Shown: positions 1 through 8,076 of the stretch, piece by piece
How the letters are laid out: each line of letters opens with the position of its first letter
How positions within the stretch are numbered: the first letter of the stretch is position 1
NCBI GenBank assembly: GCA_030614645.1
Contig: JAUWTR010000020.1
Span: 1 to 10,186, forward strand
Reading direction: 5' to 3'
Source: Candidatus Aminicenantota bacterium
GTDB taxonomy: Bacteria; Acidobacteriota; Aminicenantia; Aminicenantales; Aminicenantaceae
Length of the DNA: 10,186 nucleotides
Translations under genes and position numbers: made by a program
Notes under the pieces: model-generated
Told to the model about the DNA's origin: nothing
What the model saw: only the letters and a program-made list of their open reading frames with translations
Database searches by the model: none

Positions 1-2638
1 ACCCGGCCAAACTGACCTGTCTTCTTTTAAAAAAAACGTTTCCCTTATCATAAAAAACCGCCCCTGATAAATCCTTAAACTGAGATAAAAGCGGAAACGT
101 CAACTCAAAATTAAACAGTATCAATACTTCCCCTCCCACCGGCTCTAAAGATGTGGGGTCCTTAGGACCAAGTTCATCAAATTCAGCACCACGGAAAGAA
201 TTGCTGCCACCAGCAAAAAAACGTTCATGGATCGGCATCCTCCCTCCTCCCAGGCCGATCCGAGAAGTAACACTGAACAAAACCTGAGGCCATACAAGAA
301 AATAATGCTGATACTTTGAATAGGACTTTAGAAAATCTGATTCCGCATTAAAAAGCGGATATGCCCACTCCAGTACACTTGAGAAAAAGAATCCGCTTCC
401 AGGATTAAAGGGATCACTTCGCCTATCCCAGATAAAACTTCCAGAAATAGAAGTGGCAGAAAAGGGAAAATGCTGCCTGTCGACTCCAGCCTCCGCGATC
501 TTCAGATCAAACAACTTTGTTTGGACAATCCTTAAAGTAGTAAGAAGCATCATATCCTCTTTATCTGAAAGATGCTTGATTCCAGTCAGACTGATGCCGC
601 GGCGGTCAAAACTATAACTCTTCCGCTCTTCCTGCTCCAGCCAGGCATTTAAAAATGTCTGTATTGGAATACCGAAAAAATAAGGCTGTTCCCAAGAAAA
701 AATCGCCCGTTTCTCTTTAAGACTTAGCTGTCCTACAAGGCTTACCCGAGCGGCTGTGCCAAATATATTGCTGCGGATATATTCCGCAGTGCCCCTGGGC
801 CTTACAATATTATTCCAGATGTCAAAAGAACGGAGCTCATTTTTTGTCTCCAGACCCACACCCAACCCAACATAATTTTTCTCTCCCTCTCTTACTCTGA
901 TAAGGAGGTTCTCTTTTCCTTCAGCAAGAATTATCTCTTCTACATTGACTTCAGTGAATATACCAAGATTTTCCAATCTTCTTTCAGTCTCTTGTATCCT
1001 GTTGTAATGAGCAAAATCCCACACTTTTATCATAAGCTCTCGCTGGATGGTATTTATCCGAGTATTACTATTGCCGGTGATTATAATGTTTTCTATTTTG
1101 ACTTTTTGTCCTTCTTTGATTTGAAATTCAACTGAATATAAATTATCCTCTTCCGCTTGAACTTTTGCATTAATTTCAGAGCCGCGAACACCTTCAATTA
1201 AATAAAATTTTTCAAGCCTTTCAACATCTTTTTGTATGCTTGGAGAATAAAAAGGGCCACCCTCAAAACTATCGATTTGTTTTAGCAGGCTTGCTTTAGA
1301 AAACAAAACGGCTCCTTCTACCGAAAGGATTTTTATGTTGAGTTGCTTTCCTTCTTCTACAAAAAAGATGGGCTTTACACTCGTCCCCCTTCTTTCAAAA
1401 TTAAGAACTACATCGGTTTCAGGAAATCCATTCGTTCTATATAAGAACTTTATCTCATCAGGAATCTCAAATAAACGGGATCCGCTTATCTTACTGAGGA
1501 ATAGGATGTTTTTTTCCAGGGACAAGGCATCTTCAAGCTGATCAACGGTAAAATAACTTACTCCTTTAAAAGATATACCCTCAATTCGATACCTCCTTCC
1601 AGGAGACACCTTGTAAATTATATGGATCTTGTTATCTTCCCGCTTGATACTTGAATCAACATTAGGAAAAAGGTATCTCTTTTCCCTTAGGTATTCGATT
1701 ATTTTTGATTCTCCTTCCTCCAGCCCCCATTCTTCAAAAATCCTGGCCTCCCAAATCGGCTTAATAAGAGCTATGGGGACCTCTGCTCCAGTGATTGATA
1801 TCTCGATTTTTTCGTTAGGTAAAACCTCTAAAACAAGAAAAACACTTTTTTTCTTTTCATTGAAATCCTGCCGTTTAATCTTGATATCAACTCTCTGGTA
1901 ATCCTCGGCAATATAAAGCTCCTTAAGTTTTTGAATGTCCTTCTCCAGGACCTTTGGTCTAAACACTTTTCCAAATCTGGTCGCCATCCTATTTTTAAAC
2001 TTCCGGGGAGAGAAAATCAGTTTCCCTTCAAAATCGACACCTTCAACCTCATATCTCCCTGAAGATCGAATCTCAAAAAAAACATCGATCTGATTACTAT
2101 CAGGGATTTTATCTCTATTAGCTTTTACTCCGGCATTAAAATAGCCGCTAATACGTAAGACCTCTTGTATCTCTTCAACCGCTTTTTTCAGCTTGCTTTC
2201 GGAAAAAGAACCCCCTTCAGTTAAACTAAAAATGCCTTTTCTTAGCTTTCTTCCGGGAACCCCATCACTACCCTGGAAAAATATCTTCCTTACAAAAAAT
2301 CTGCTAGATAAAAGAAAAGTCAGGTCAAGTCTATTTCCCCCTGTTTTTAGAACCTTAATTTCAGAAAAAAGCCCGGTTTTATATATCTGTTTAATACTAT
2401 TGTTTATTTTTTTTAGAGAAAATAAATCCCCTGGCCGAATTGTGATTAAGTCTTCAATTTCCTCGCCGCCGGCCTTATGGTCAATTATGATCGAAACGCT
2501 ATTTATGAGCTCGGAAGCAGTATTTTCCTGGGAATACAGCACAGCGCTCCCTAAAAACAGCACATAGAGCATAACCGCCCCCCAGAAAATAATCCTGTTT
2601 AGATTGTTGCGTTTAAAAACGTTTGTGAATTTTAACAT
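1..2638 (-). CDS. bamA: Omp85-family outer-membrane assembly protein (BamA/TamA type), 3' end cut by window edge
   Basis: Translating the minus strand from the ATG at 2638 gives 879 uninterrupted codons that leave the window, so the C-terminus is missing (perhaps about 60 residues). The family inserts beta-barrel proteins into the outer membrane. Residues 1-35 look like a signal peptide: basic start (KR, R15) then a hydrophobic run at 16-34. Residues about 45-585 are successive POTRA-like units; the barrel follows. Omp85 hallmarks are present: QPYFFG (651-656), DRRSDPFNPGSG (738-749), FFAGGSNSFRG (807-817, the conserved RG loop), GGEVLILFNFELTFPL (835-850) and FYDKGNVF (862-869). An in-frame TAA lies two codons before the ATG, so no earlier start is possible. 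The start lies 26 nt inside the end of tamB with no good Shine-Dalgarno, suggesting translational coupling. BamA versus TamA cannot be decided: the tamB neighbour suggests TamA-like work, the POTRA number a BamA-like protein. Confidence 0.95.
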   Translation of the reverse strand, partial: MLKFTNVFKRNNLNRIIFWGAVMLYVLFLGSAVLYSQENTASELINSVSIIIDHKAGGEEIEDLITIRPGDLFSLKKINNSIKQIYKTGLFSEIKVLKTGGNRLDLTFLLSSRFFVRKIFFQGSDGVPGRKLRKGIFSLTEGGSFSESKLKKAVEEIQEVLRISGYFNAGVKANRDKIPDSNQIDVFFEIRSSGRYEVEGVDFEGKLIFSPRKFKNRMATRFGKVFRPKVLEKDIQKLKELYIAEDYQRVDIKIKRQDFNEKKKSVFLVLEVLPNEKIEISITGAEVPIALIKPIWEARIFEEWGLEEGESKIIEYLREKRYLFPNVDSSIKREDNKIHIIYKVSPGRRYRIEGISFKGVSYFTVDQLEDALSLEKNILFLSKISGSRLFEIPDEIKFLYRTNGFPETDVVLNFERRGTSVKPIFFVEEGKQLNIKILSVEGAVLFSKASLLKQIDSFEGGPFYSPSIQKDVERLEKFYLIEGVRGSEINAKVQAEEDNLYSVEFQIKEGQKVKIENIIITGNSNTRINTIQRELMIKVWDFAHYNRIQETERRLENLGIFTEVNVEEIILAEGKENLLIRVREGEKNYVGLGVGLETKNELRSFDIWNNIVRPRGTAEYIRSNIFGTAARVSLVGQLSLKEKRAIFSWEQPYFFGIPIQTFLNAWLEQEERKSYSFDRRGISLTGIKHLSDKEDMMLLTTLRIVQTKLFDLKIAEAGVDRQHFPFSATSISGSFIWDRRSDPFNPGSGFFFSSVLEWAYPLFNAESDFLKSYSKYQHYFLVWPQVLFSVTSRIGLGGGRMPIHERFFAGGSNSFRGAEFDELGPKDPTSLEPVGGEVLILFNFELTFPLLSQFKDLSGAVFYDKGNVFFKRRQVSLAG
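884..2506 (-). other. Array of about seven POTRA domains within the Omp85 protein
   Basis: Protein-level repeats of roughly 65-85 residues follow the POTRA pattern: a first strand, a helix pair with a G-F/Y-x-x-V type turn, and a closing strand pair. My boundaries by residue are about 45-112, 114-193, 195-275, 277-347, 349-428, 432-511 and 512-585. Supporting cues are repeated turns such as KTGLFSEIKV (88-97), ISGYFNAGVK (163-172), AEDYQRVDIK (244-253), TNGFPETDVV (402-411) and NLGIFTEVNV (557-566), and repeated closing strands ending in EVLP, VSPG, VEEG, IKEG and VREG. The fourth unit is the most divergent. Boundaries were set by eye, without a profile search. Confidence 0.75.
2570..2583 (-). 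promoter_or_regulatory. Alternative internal start of the Omp85 gene behind a G-run
   Basis: Codon 23 of the Omp85 gene is an ATG (2572-2570) preceded, 5 nt upstream, by a run of six G (2583-2578). Initiation here would give a protein beginning in the middle of the hydrophobic segment and lacking the basic residues a signal peptide normally needs. The ATG at 2638 is therefore preferred, although its own upstream sequence is a poor ribosome binding site. The G-run could be chance. Confidence 0.25.
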
Positions 2639-5600
2639 CCAAACTTATGCGTCCAGTTTCATCCCTGATTCCAACTACAGACAGATCTTTTGAAATTTCC
2701 CACTCTAAGCGCATTATCTCCTCACGCTGAGTGCTTAAATTTGTAGAATAAAGAATGAAAATATTTCTTGAAAGTTTTTTTCCTAGTGTTAAGCGAGCGG
2801 TCACTTCTGCTGTAGAGCCCAAAACAAAAGGATCTATGCGAAACCTGTCAACACTGAAAATTTTTTCCGCCCGTTTTTTTGCTTCTTCTGACAAGGAAAA
2901 GGAAACCATAGAAGCTGCTCCCTGCCTCATACTTCTATCATAATGATATGTACGCCGGAAAGCCTCTCCCAGGGCAAGCAGAGCCAATACATCTTCCTGA
3001 GGCAAAGGAGGTGACGAACCAAATTCAGGGATCAACTTGTTGGAGAGGCCGTTAAGAGAAAATGTCACCCGGTAGTCCTTTACATATGTCTCTCCCTGGA
3101 AACGAATATACGGCTCAATTGCTACAGGGTTAAAAAAACTTATTCTGCCCTCTAAAACCTTAAAATCTCTGCCCAGGAAATCAACACTCCCTCCCAAAGC
3201 TTCGATCTCTCCCAAAAGAACAGGATTTAAAACATTGCCTGAAATGGTCAAATCAAACTTCCCCCGTATCCTTCCCAAGGAATTTTCCACCCAGGCATTA
3301 TCATCCGCCCGTAAATGAATATTCAAATTCAAGGCATCAAAAAAACCGGGTTTATTCTGCATCTGTTGATAAGCACTCGAAGAAAATGAAAGCTTTTCGG
3401 TCAACTCCCGCCGCCAGGAAAGCTGGTTAATAAATAAATCGCCATTCAGGACAAAACGGTTTTTATCCCAGATCAGGTTTAGCTTTCCATCAGCTAAGAC
3501 TCTTGTTCTTTCTAGCAGGGCAAGGGACAGTTTTTTCCCTTCCCCTCTAATGTCGATTTTTTCAAGTCCTTTACTGCTGATTTTAAGCATCCCTGAGCCC
3601 TTGACATCCCCACCTCCAAATTTACCTTGAAAAGATCGTATGGAAAAATCTCCATTCTCTACAAAGACCAATCCGGAAAAATCCCTAAAAGCATGCGCAA
3701 ACCGGGGAAAAGGCAGTATGGACCCTTTAACGTCTATTACTCCTTTTATCTGCGGCAAAAGACGAGCACCACTGATATCTGCTAAATAGTTTATTCTACC
3801 CTCAGCACCTCTCCAGGGCAGCAGAATATTCAGATTGTTAAAATCACCTTTGATACTGCCAGACATAGGGGTATCGCCAAATGGAATCCCTAGCAAAACC
3901 GAAAAAGGATTCTCTCCCGGAATAAAATTTCCCTTCAAATCAAGCTGTAGTGTCTTATCCTTTACATTCAGCTTGATATCCCCCTCTACCCGGGTTGGCT
4001 GAAAAGGCGGGAAATAAAGATTTTCAACCATGTATTTTCCCAATATTAGATCCTTTCCTAACTTGCCTTTTCCACTTAAGTTCAACGAACACAGGCCTTT
4101 TATCTCCTTATAAAGCAAGGAAAGATCGATATTTTCCCCCTCAAGGTCAATATCAAATTCATTGGTTTCAGGGCAGAGAAAAGCATTGCCTTTTACTTCT
4201 CCTTGATAAAACTTGAATCTAAGTTCTGGAAAGGATACTGTTTTATCATCCCCTTTTATCTTTCCCCTCACGTCACTCAGCTCTTGACCAGCAAGATCTA
4301 TCAGGGCTCCGGAAAAGGAACCGCTAAAGGATATCTTCTTATTTCTTTCTTTATACTCAAAATAGCCGGAAGCTTTTCCCTTAAGAGGGAGATCTATTTC
4401 AAAAGCCGGAAGTATGGTTTCTACTCTCCCATTGTCTACCCAAATATTGACCGTAGTCTGCTCCGGATTCGAAAATAGACCGATTCTACCGTTAAAAAAC
4501 GGATCTTTTACAGTAAACCTTCCAAAAAAATCGTTTCTTATAAGCTCGATCTCTCCCTCTACAGCTTCAGCATCAAGCTTATCAAAACCGGCAGTTATCA
4601 GCGAAAAACCGGCTTTGACCTGGGGAGAATTATAATCACCAAAAAGTTCAAGCTTAGCTTTGCCGGCACCCCTTATCTCTGGAAATATAAATTTTCTTTT
4701 AAGGATAAGTTCCGTAAATTGCCGGGCTTGCTTACCGTCCTTTACTTCTCCGTCAAATGTGATATCAAGTTCCCGGCCCAGGATCAGACTGCCTCGGACA
4801 TTCATTCGGGAAAAACTTGAATCAATATCAGAGGAATAAAAAGAAACTCTATCCTTCCCATCCCAATCCAAATTTACTTTTCCATAAAAAGGAAATCTGC
4901 CTGGCCTTTTTAGCTCAAGCTCGTCTTTAAATTCAGCATTCACAGTCAAGTGATTGTCAATAAGTTTAAAACTCCCCCAGACTGGAGACGAAACCGGCCA
5001 GGGCAGTTTAAGGAAATTCGCTATAGAGTCCAGATGGAGATGCCGAGCAAGACCTTCAACCTTCCCTGCTTCAAAAAATATTTTCAAATACTCCTTAGGC
5101 AAACCTCTTTTCCGGATATCAAGCTCAACAAAACCTCCGGAAGATTCCCAAAAATTTAGCTGGCCTGTAACCTCTCCCAAGGGGACATCATTTAGAACTA
5201 GAGAGCTGCTCGATACTTCTCCCTCAAAAACAATATTCTCTTCTTTTCTGCTTAAAATCCCCTCCGCTTTAGCCTTCCCTTCCCACTTAAAAGGAAGTTT
5301 CAGTAATTCCGCCATCAGAGGGGTTCGCAGATTTACTGAAGTATCCAGGTCAAACTCGGGCTTTAAAAAATCAACTAAACGCCCCTTTGCCTTAACGATC
5401 CCGTCACTTCCTACTATCGTCAAGCGCTTGATATCAATTTCTTTACCGCGCCCCTCAAGTGCCAGCTTCACTCTGCCATTGATCCGGGGGAGCCCCCTTC
5501 CTAAATCCAACTCATTTTTCTCCACCTCAGCTTTAAGAGTAAAAGTATTTCCTCGCTGTATAAAAAAAACATTGGCCCCCTGAGAATGAATGCGAGATTC

Positions 5601-6050
5601 TTTTCCCCAGTAATAGACCTCTCCATCTCTTATCAATCCTCTCTCAACAGCAAAAGGGAAAGCCAAGGTAAACTTTCCTTTTTTCCCGGTTTTAGTTTTA
5701 TCTGATATCTCATAAATGCGCAAAACCGGGTTATCTATCAGGACAATAAAGGGTTTGTCCCTTGACAGAAGTGCCCTGGTAGAGATCTTAACTGAGATTT
5801 TCCTGGCAGAGAAAAAAGGCGAGGATGAAACAGACCTTGCGTTCTCGATGATAAGTGCAGGAGGAAAAAGCGAAAGGTACAGTCTAGTATAACCAAAACT
5901 CGATTGAATCTTTTTCTTAACCTGATTTAATACAAGATTCCTTACCAGGTTGCTTGCCCCAAACAAAACCAGAACGATCAATCCCAGGATAAAAAAGCGC
6001 CTGAGTTTCTTCCAGGTATTCCTGACTATCAGCCAATAATTCAGAGACAA
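2613..6050 (-). CDS. tamB: TamB-family periplasm-spanning protein (translocation and assembly module)
   Basis: This 1145-residue protein has the architecture of TamB/AsmA-like proteins (E. coli TamB is about 1260 residues). A basic segment (KKLRR, 14-18) precedes one transmembrane helix (about 19-33), anchoring it in the inner membrane with the rest in the periplasm. An AsmA-like region follows (motif DNPVLRIYE, then an FAVERGLIRDGEV segment), then a very long beta-rich body with alternating hydrophobic residues, as expected for the lipid-carrying groove of this superfamily. The C-terminal TamB domain (about 908-1145) carries LGGSVDFLGR, the conserved PQEDVLALLALG segment (1018-1028) and the typical ending LSVVGIRDETGR with a terminal Phe. 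TamB partners with an Omp85 protein, here the overlapping next gene. Known roles are outer-membrane protein assembly and phospholipid transport to the outer membrane; which applies here is unknown. The start is TTG, fixed by GGAG 5 nt upstream. It follows the carrier gene by 27 nt, in the same frame. Confidence 0.95.
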   Translation of the reverse strand: MSLNYWLIVRNTWKKLRRFFILGLIVLVLFGASNLVRNLVLNQVKKKIQSSFGYTRLYLSLFPPALIIENARSVSSSPFFSARKISVKISTRALLSRDKPFIVLIDNPVLRIYEISDKTKTGKKGKFTLAFPFAVERGLIRDGEVYYWGKESRIHSQGANVFFIQRGNTFTLKAEVEKNELDLGRGLPRINGRVKLALEGRGKEIDIKRLTIVGSDGIVKAKGRLVDFLKPEFDLDTSVNLRTPLMAELLKLPFKWEGKAKAEGILSRKEENIVFEGEVSSSSLVLNDVPLGEVTGQLNFWESSGGFVELDIRKRGLPKEYLKIFFEAGKVEGLARHLHLDSIANFLKLPWPVSSPVWGSFKLIDNHLTVNAEFKDELELKRPGRFPFYGKVNLDWDGKDRVSFYSSDIDSSFSRMNVRGSLILGRELDITFDGEVKDGKQARQFTELILKRKFIFPEIRGAGKAKLELFGDYNSPQVKAGFSLITAGFDKLDAEAVEGEIELIRNDFFGRFTVKDPFFNGRIGLFSNPEQTTVNIWVDNGRVETILPAFEIDLPLKGKASGYFEYKERNKKISFSGSFSGALIDLAGQELSDVRGKIKGDDKTVSFPELRFKFYQGEVKGNAFLCPETNEFDIDLEGENIDLSLLYKEIKGLCSLNLSGKGKLGKDLILGKYMVENLYFPPFQPTRVEGDIKLNVKDKTLQLDLKGNFIPGENPFSVLLGIPFGDTPMSGSIKGDFNNLNILLPWRGAEGRINYLADISGARLLPQIKGVIDVKGSILPFPRFAHAFRDFSGLVFVENGDFSIRSFQGKFGGGDVKGSGMLKISSKGLEKIDIRGEGKKLSLALLERTRVLADGKLNLIWDKNRFVLNGDLFINQLSWRRELTEKLSFSSSAYQQMQNKPGFFDALNLNIHLRADDNAWVENSLGRIRGKFDLTISGNVLNPVLLGEIEALGGSVDFLGRDFKVLEGRISFFNPVAIEPYIRFQGETYVKDYRVTFSLNGLSNKLIPEFGSSPPLPQEDVLALLALGEAFRRTYHYDRSMRQGAASMVSFSLSEEAKKRAEKIFSVDRFRIDPFVLGSTAEVTARLTLGKKLSRNIFILYSTNLSTQREEIMRLEWEISKDLSVVGIRDETGRISLDVKIHKRF

Positions 6051-6055
6051 TGTTT

Positions 6056-6059
6056 CTCC
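6056..6059 (-). promoter_or_regulatory. Ribosome binding site fixing the TTG start of tamB
   Basis: GGAG lies 5 nt before the TTG at 6050. An ATG overlaps this motif in another frame but reaches a stop within seven codons. The tamB frame has only nine codons between the preceding gene's TGA and this TTG, none of them ATG or GTG. TTG is therefore the best-supported start. Confidence 0.75.
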
Positions 6060-6077
6060 ATTTTGGCGAAATAATAT

Positions 6078-6569
6078 TCACTCCACAGTAAATAGTAAAG
6101 CACCAGCTTCGACCAAATCTCCCTCACCTGGTCCGATCTTTACTATTTTCCCTGGTTGGGGCGATTTAATCTCATTATGCATTTTCATAGCTTCAAGGAT
6201 TATCACAGGCTGGCCTTCTTTGATCTCTGAGCCTTCTTTTTCTAACACCTTGACGATCCGGCCAGGCATAGATGTCCTAATGATTTTTTTTTCAGCTAAA
6301 GAATTCTTACTTCCCAGCATCTGGTTGGCTGATTTTTTTTCGACCTGAATACATTTTCCATTCAAAAAAACCCTATAGGAATCGGAATTAGTTGACACAC
6401 TCAGGTCATAGACCTTCCCGTCAATATTTAAAATGAACTCATCCTTGTTTACAAACTCTGCCGTAGCTTGATACTTTTTGCCTCCCATATGGATCTGAAT
6501 TCCATCATCCGCTTTACCCATAAGCTTCAATTTATACTCTTTATCCTGATACCAAAAAGATATATTCAT
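6078..6569 (-). CDS. Biotin carboxyl carrier protein of an acyl-CoA carboxylase, with a beta-rich N-terminal extension
   Basis: The C-terminal part (about 96-163) is a biotinyl domain: SMPGRIVKV, then EAMKMHNEI, whose Lys129 is the expected biotin attachment site, then the mirror-image half KSPQPGKIVKIGPGEGDLVEAGALLF. The carrier swings biotin between the biotin carboxylase and the carboxyltransferase. Residues 1-75 are predicted by eye to be mostly beta strands (YKLKLM, IQIHMGG, FILNIDG, YDLSVS, YRVFLNG), followed by a polar linker (76-95). This extension resembles in position and character the BT domain that joins carboxylase and carrier regions in PccA-type alpha subunits; that match is inferred. 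There is no Pro/Ala-rich linker as in classical AccB. The ATG lies 1 nt after the accC stop with AGGA 6 nt upstream. A decarboxylase or transcarboxylase carrier is the main alternative, but accC next door favours a carboxylase. Confidence 0.93.
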   Translation of the reverse strand: MNISFWYQDKEYKLKLMGKADDGIQIHMGGKKYQATAEFVNKDEFILNIDGKVYDLSVSTNSDSYRVFLNGKCIQVEKKSANQMLGSKNSLAEKKIIRTSMPGRIVKVLEKEGSEIKEGQPVIILEAMKMHNEIKSPQPGKIVKIGPGEGDLVEAGALLFTVE

Positions 6570-6570
6570 T

Positions 6571-8076
6571 TCATATCCTATCAGAAAAAGCTCTAATCCT
6601 ACCCTGTAATTTCCAGTTGCTTTTGCTATTTTTTTGCTTGCAGGCGAATACAGCCCTGCTTTCCCGAAAACTTTTAATCCCAGCCGCGATCAAGGCAACC
6701 ACCTGTTCTTCAGGATCAACCGAGTTTCCTTCTTTTTCCAGCCGGGGAATAAAGTGAGTGTTGTAATTACCTTCACAAAAATCAGGGTGTTTAAGGATCC
6801 GTTTAAAAAAAGGTATAATAGTTTTTATTCCATAAACCTGAAACTCCGACAATGCCCGGCCCATGCGCTGAATTGCCTCTTTTCGAGTAGCTCCCCAGGT
6901 TATTACCTTAGAAAGTAAAGGATCATATTCCAGGGGGACTTCATAACCCTCATAGATCCCGTTGTCGTAACGGACCCCCGGCCCCCCGTCAGGTGAACGC
7001 AGGCGTTCAATCCTTCCAGGAGAAGGCATAAAGTCATTATTCGGATCTTCCGCATAAATCCGGCACTCCAGAGAAGCCCCTTTTGGTTTAATCTCCTCCT
7101 GACTAAAGGCTAAGGGCCTGCCTGCTGCTATCTCGATCTGAGATTTAACAATATCTATCCCAGTCACCATTTCAGTAACCGGGTGCTCAACCTGGAGTCT
7201 AGTATTCATTTCCAGAAAATAGAAATTTTTATCTTTATCCACAATAAACTCAACAGTCCCGGCATTCTGGTATGCAACTGCTTCCGCCGCTTTTACTGCA
7301 ATCCGCCCTATCTTATGACGGAGGTCATCATCTAAAAACGGGGATGGAGTTTCTTCCAGCACCTTCTGATAACGCCTCTGGATCGAACATTCTCTTTCTC
7401 CCAGATAGACAATATTTCCTATTTTATCAGCTAGGATCTGTACTTCAATATGATGAGGTTCTTTCATATATTTTTCAAGATAAAGAGAAGGGTCCCCAAA
7501 GCTTGCTCGCGCCTCAGAACTGGCTATCTGAAAGGAAGATAGTAGGTCTTTTTTCTCATTTACCAGGCGAAATCCTTTTCCCCCACCTCCTGCTGACGCC
7601 TTCAGGAGAACGGGAAAACCTATCTTTTCCGCCTCTTCCTTTAATTCCGATTCCTTTACAATAGGCCTAAGCGTCCCTGGAATAATTGGAACTCCCGCAT
7701 CCTTCATCCTCGACCGAGCCCCTGTTTTCTCGCCCATAAGCTGCATAGGCTTAGAACCAGGCCCGATAAAAACAATCCCTTCCTCCTCACAACGCCTTGC
7801 AAACTCAGAGTTTTCAGCCAGAAATCCATATCCGGGATGAATAGCATCAGCCTCGCTTTTTTTAGCTGCGCTGATTATTTTATCAATATTAAGATAACTT
7901 TCGGAAGGCATTGCATCTCCGATAAGGTAAGCTTCTTTGGAAAGCCTAACGTGCAGGGCTTTGCTGTCAACATTTGAATATACAGCAACTGGAATAATAC
8001 CCATTTCGCGGCAGGCCCGGATAACCCTTACCGCTATTTCTCCCCGGTTGGCAATTAATATTTTTTTAAACATCAT
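6571..8076 (-). CDS. accC: Biotin carboxylase subunit of acyl-CoA carboxylase (ATP-grasp)
   Basis: The 501-residue enzyme uses ATP and bicarbonate to carboxylate carrier-bound biotin in the cytoplasm. The N-terminal Rossmann-like part begins with [19 protein letters not shown] and contains [10 protein letters not shown] (80-89). The ATP-grasp domain has the Gly-rich loop [10 protein letters not shown] (161-170), His209, [10 protein letters not shown] (229-238) and [15 protein letters not shown] (288-302) with the metal ligands Glu277 and Glu289 and catalytic Arg293. Other expected residues, Lys117, Lys159, Lys238 and Arg339, are present, so the enzyme looks active. The C-terminal domain runs to about 447, followed by a tail of about 50 residues ending [10 protein letters not shown], as in carboxylases of the propionyl/acetyl-CoA type; bacterial AccC alone is about 450 residues. 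The ATG overlaps the upstream gene's TGA (ATGA), has no clear Shine-Dalgarno and is doubled (ATGATG), pointing to coupled translation. Confidence 0.97.
   Translation of the reverse strand: MMFKKILIANRGEIAVRVIRACREMGIIPVAVYSNVDSKALHVRLSKEAYLIGDAMPSESYLNIDKIISAAKKSEADAIHPGYGFLAENSEFARRCEEEGIVFIGPGSKPMQLMGEKTGARSRMKDAGVPIIPGTLRPIVKESELKEEAEKIGFPVLLKASAGGGGKGFRLVNEKKDLLSSFQIASSEARASFGDPSLYLEKYMKEPHHIEVQILADKIGNIVYLGERECSIQRRYQKVLEETPSPFLDDDLRHKIGRIAVKAAEAVAYQNAGTVEFIVDKDKNFYFLEMNTRLQVEHPVTEMVTGIDIVKSQIEIAAGRPLAFSQEEIKPKGASLECRIYAEDPNNDFMPSPGRIERLRSPDGGPGVRYDNGIYEGYEVPLEYDPLLSKVITWGATRKEAIQRMGRALSEFQVYGIKTIIPFFKRILKHPDFCEGNYNTHFIPRLEKEGNSVDPEEQVVALIAAGIKSFRESRAVFACKQKNSKSNWKLQGRIRAFSDRI
6576..6579 (-). 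promoter_or_regulatory. Ribosome binding site of the biotin carrier gene, inside the end of accC
   Basis: AGGA lies 6 nt before the ATG at 6569 and overlaps the last codons of accC. Its presence argues that the carrier is translated as a separate protein and that the accC/carrier break is not a sequencing frameshift. Confidence 0.65.

Noticed and set aside
4954..5583. 209-codon plus-strand open frame opposite tamB
   Set aside because: It lies wholly antisense to well-supported tamB sequence, its product is rich in Ser, Pro, Lys and Phe without any family motif, and it has no independent support.
6281..6295. Run of T residues as a transcription terminator
   Set aside because: It lies inside the biotin carrier gene and encodes its Lys-rich linker; no stable GC hairpin precedes it on either strand.
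6567..6573. Possible frameshift separating accC from the carrier gene
   Set aside because: The carboxylase ends in a family-typical tail ([10 protein letters not shown]), and the carrier has its own ATG and AGGA. Separate subunits are common in this enzyme class.
7272..7664. 130-codon plus-strand open frame opposite accC
   Set aside because: It mirrors conserved biotin carboxylase codons (the ATP-grasp region) and has no recognisable domain.
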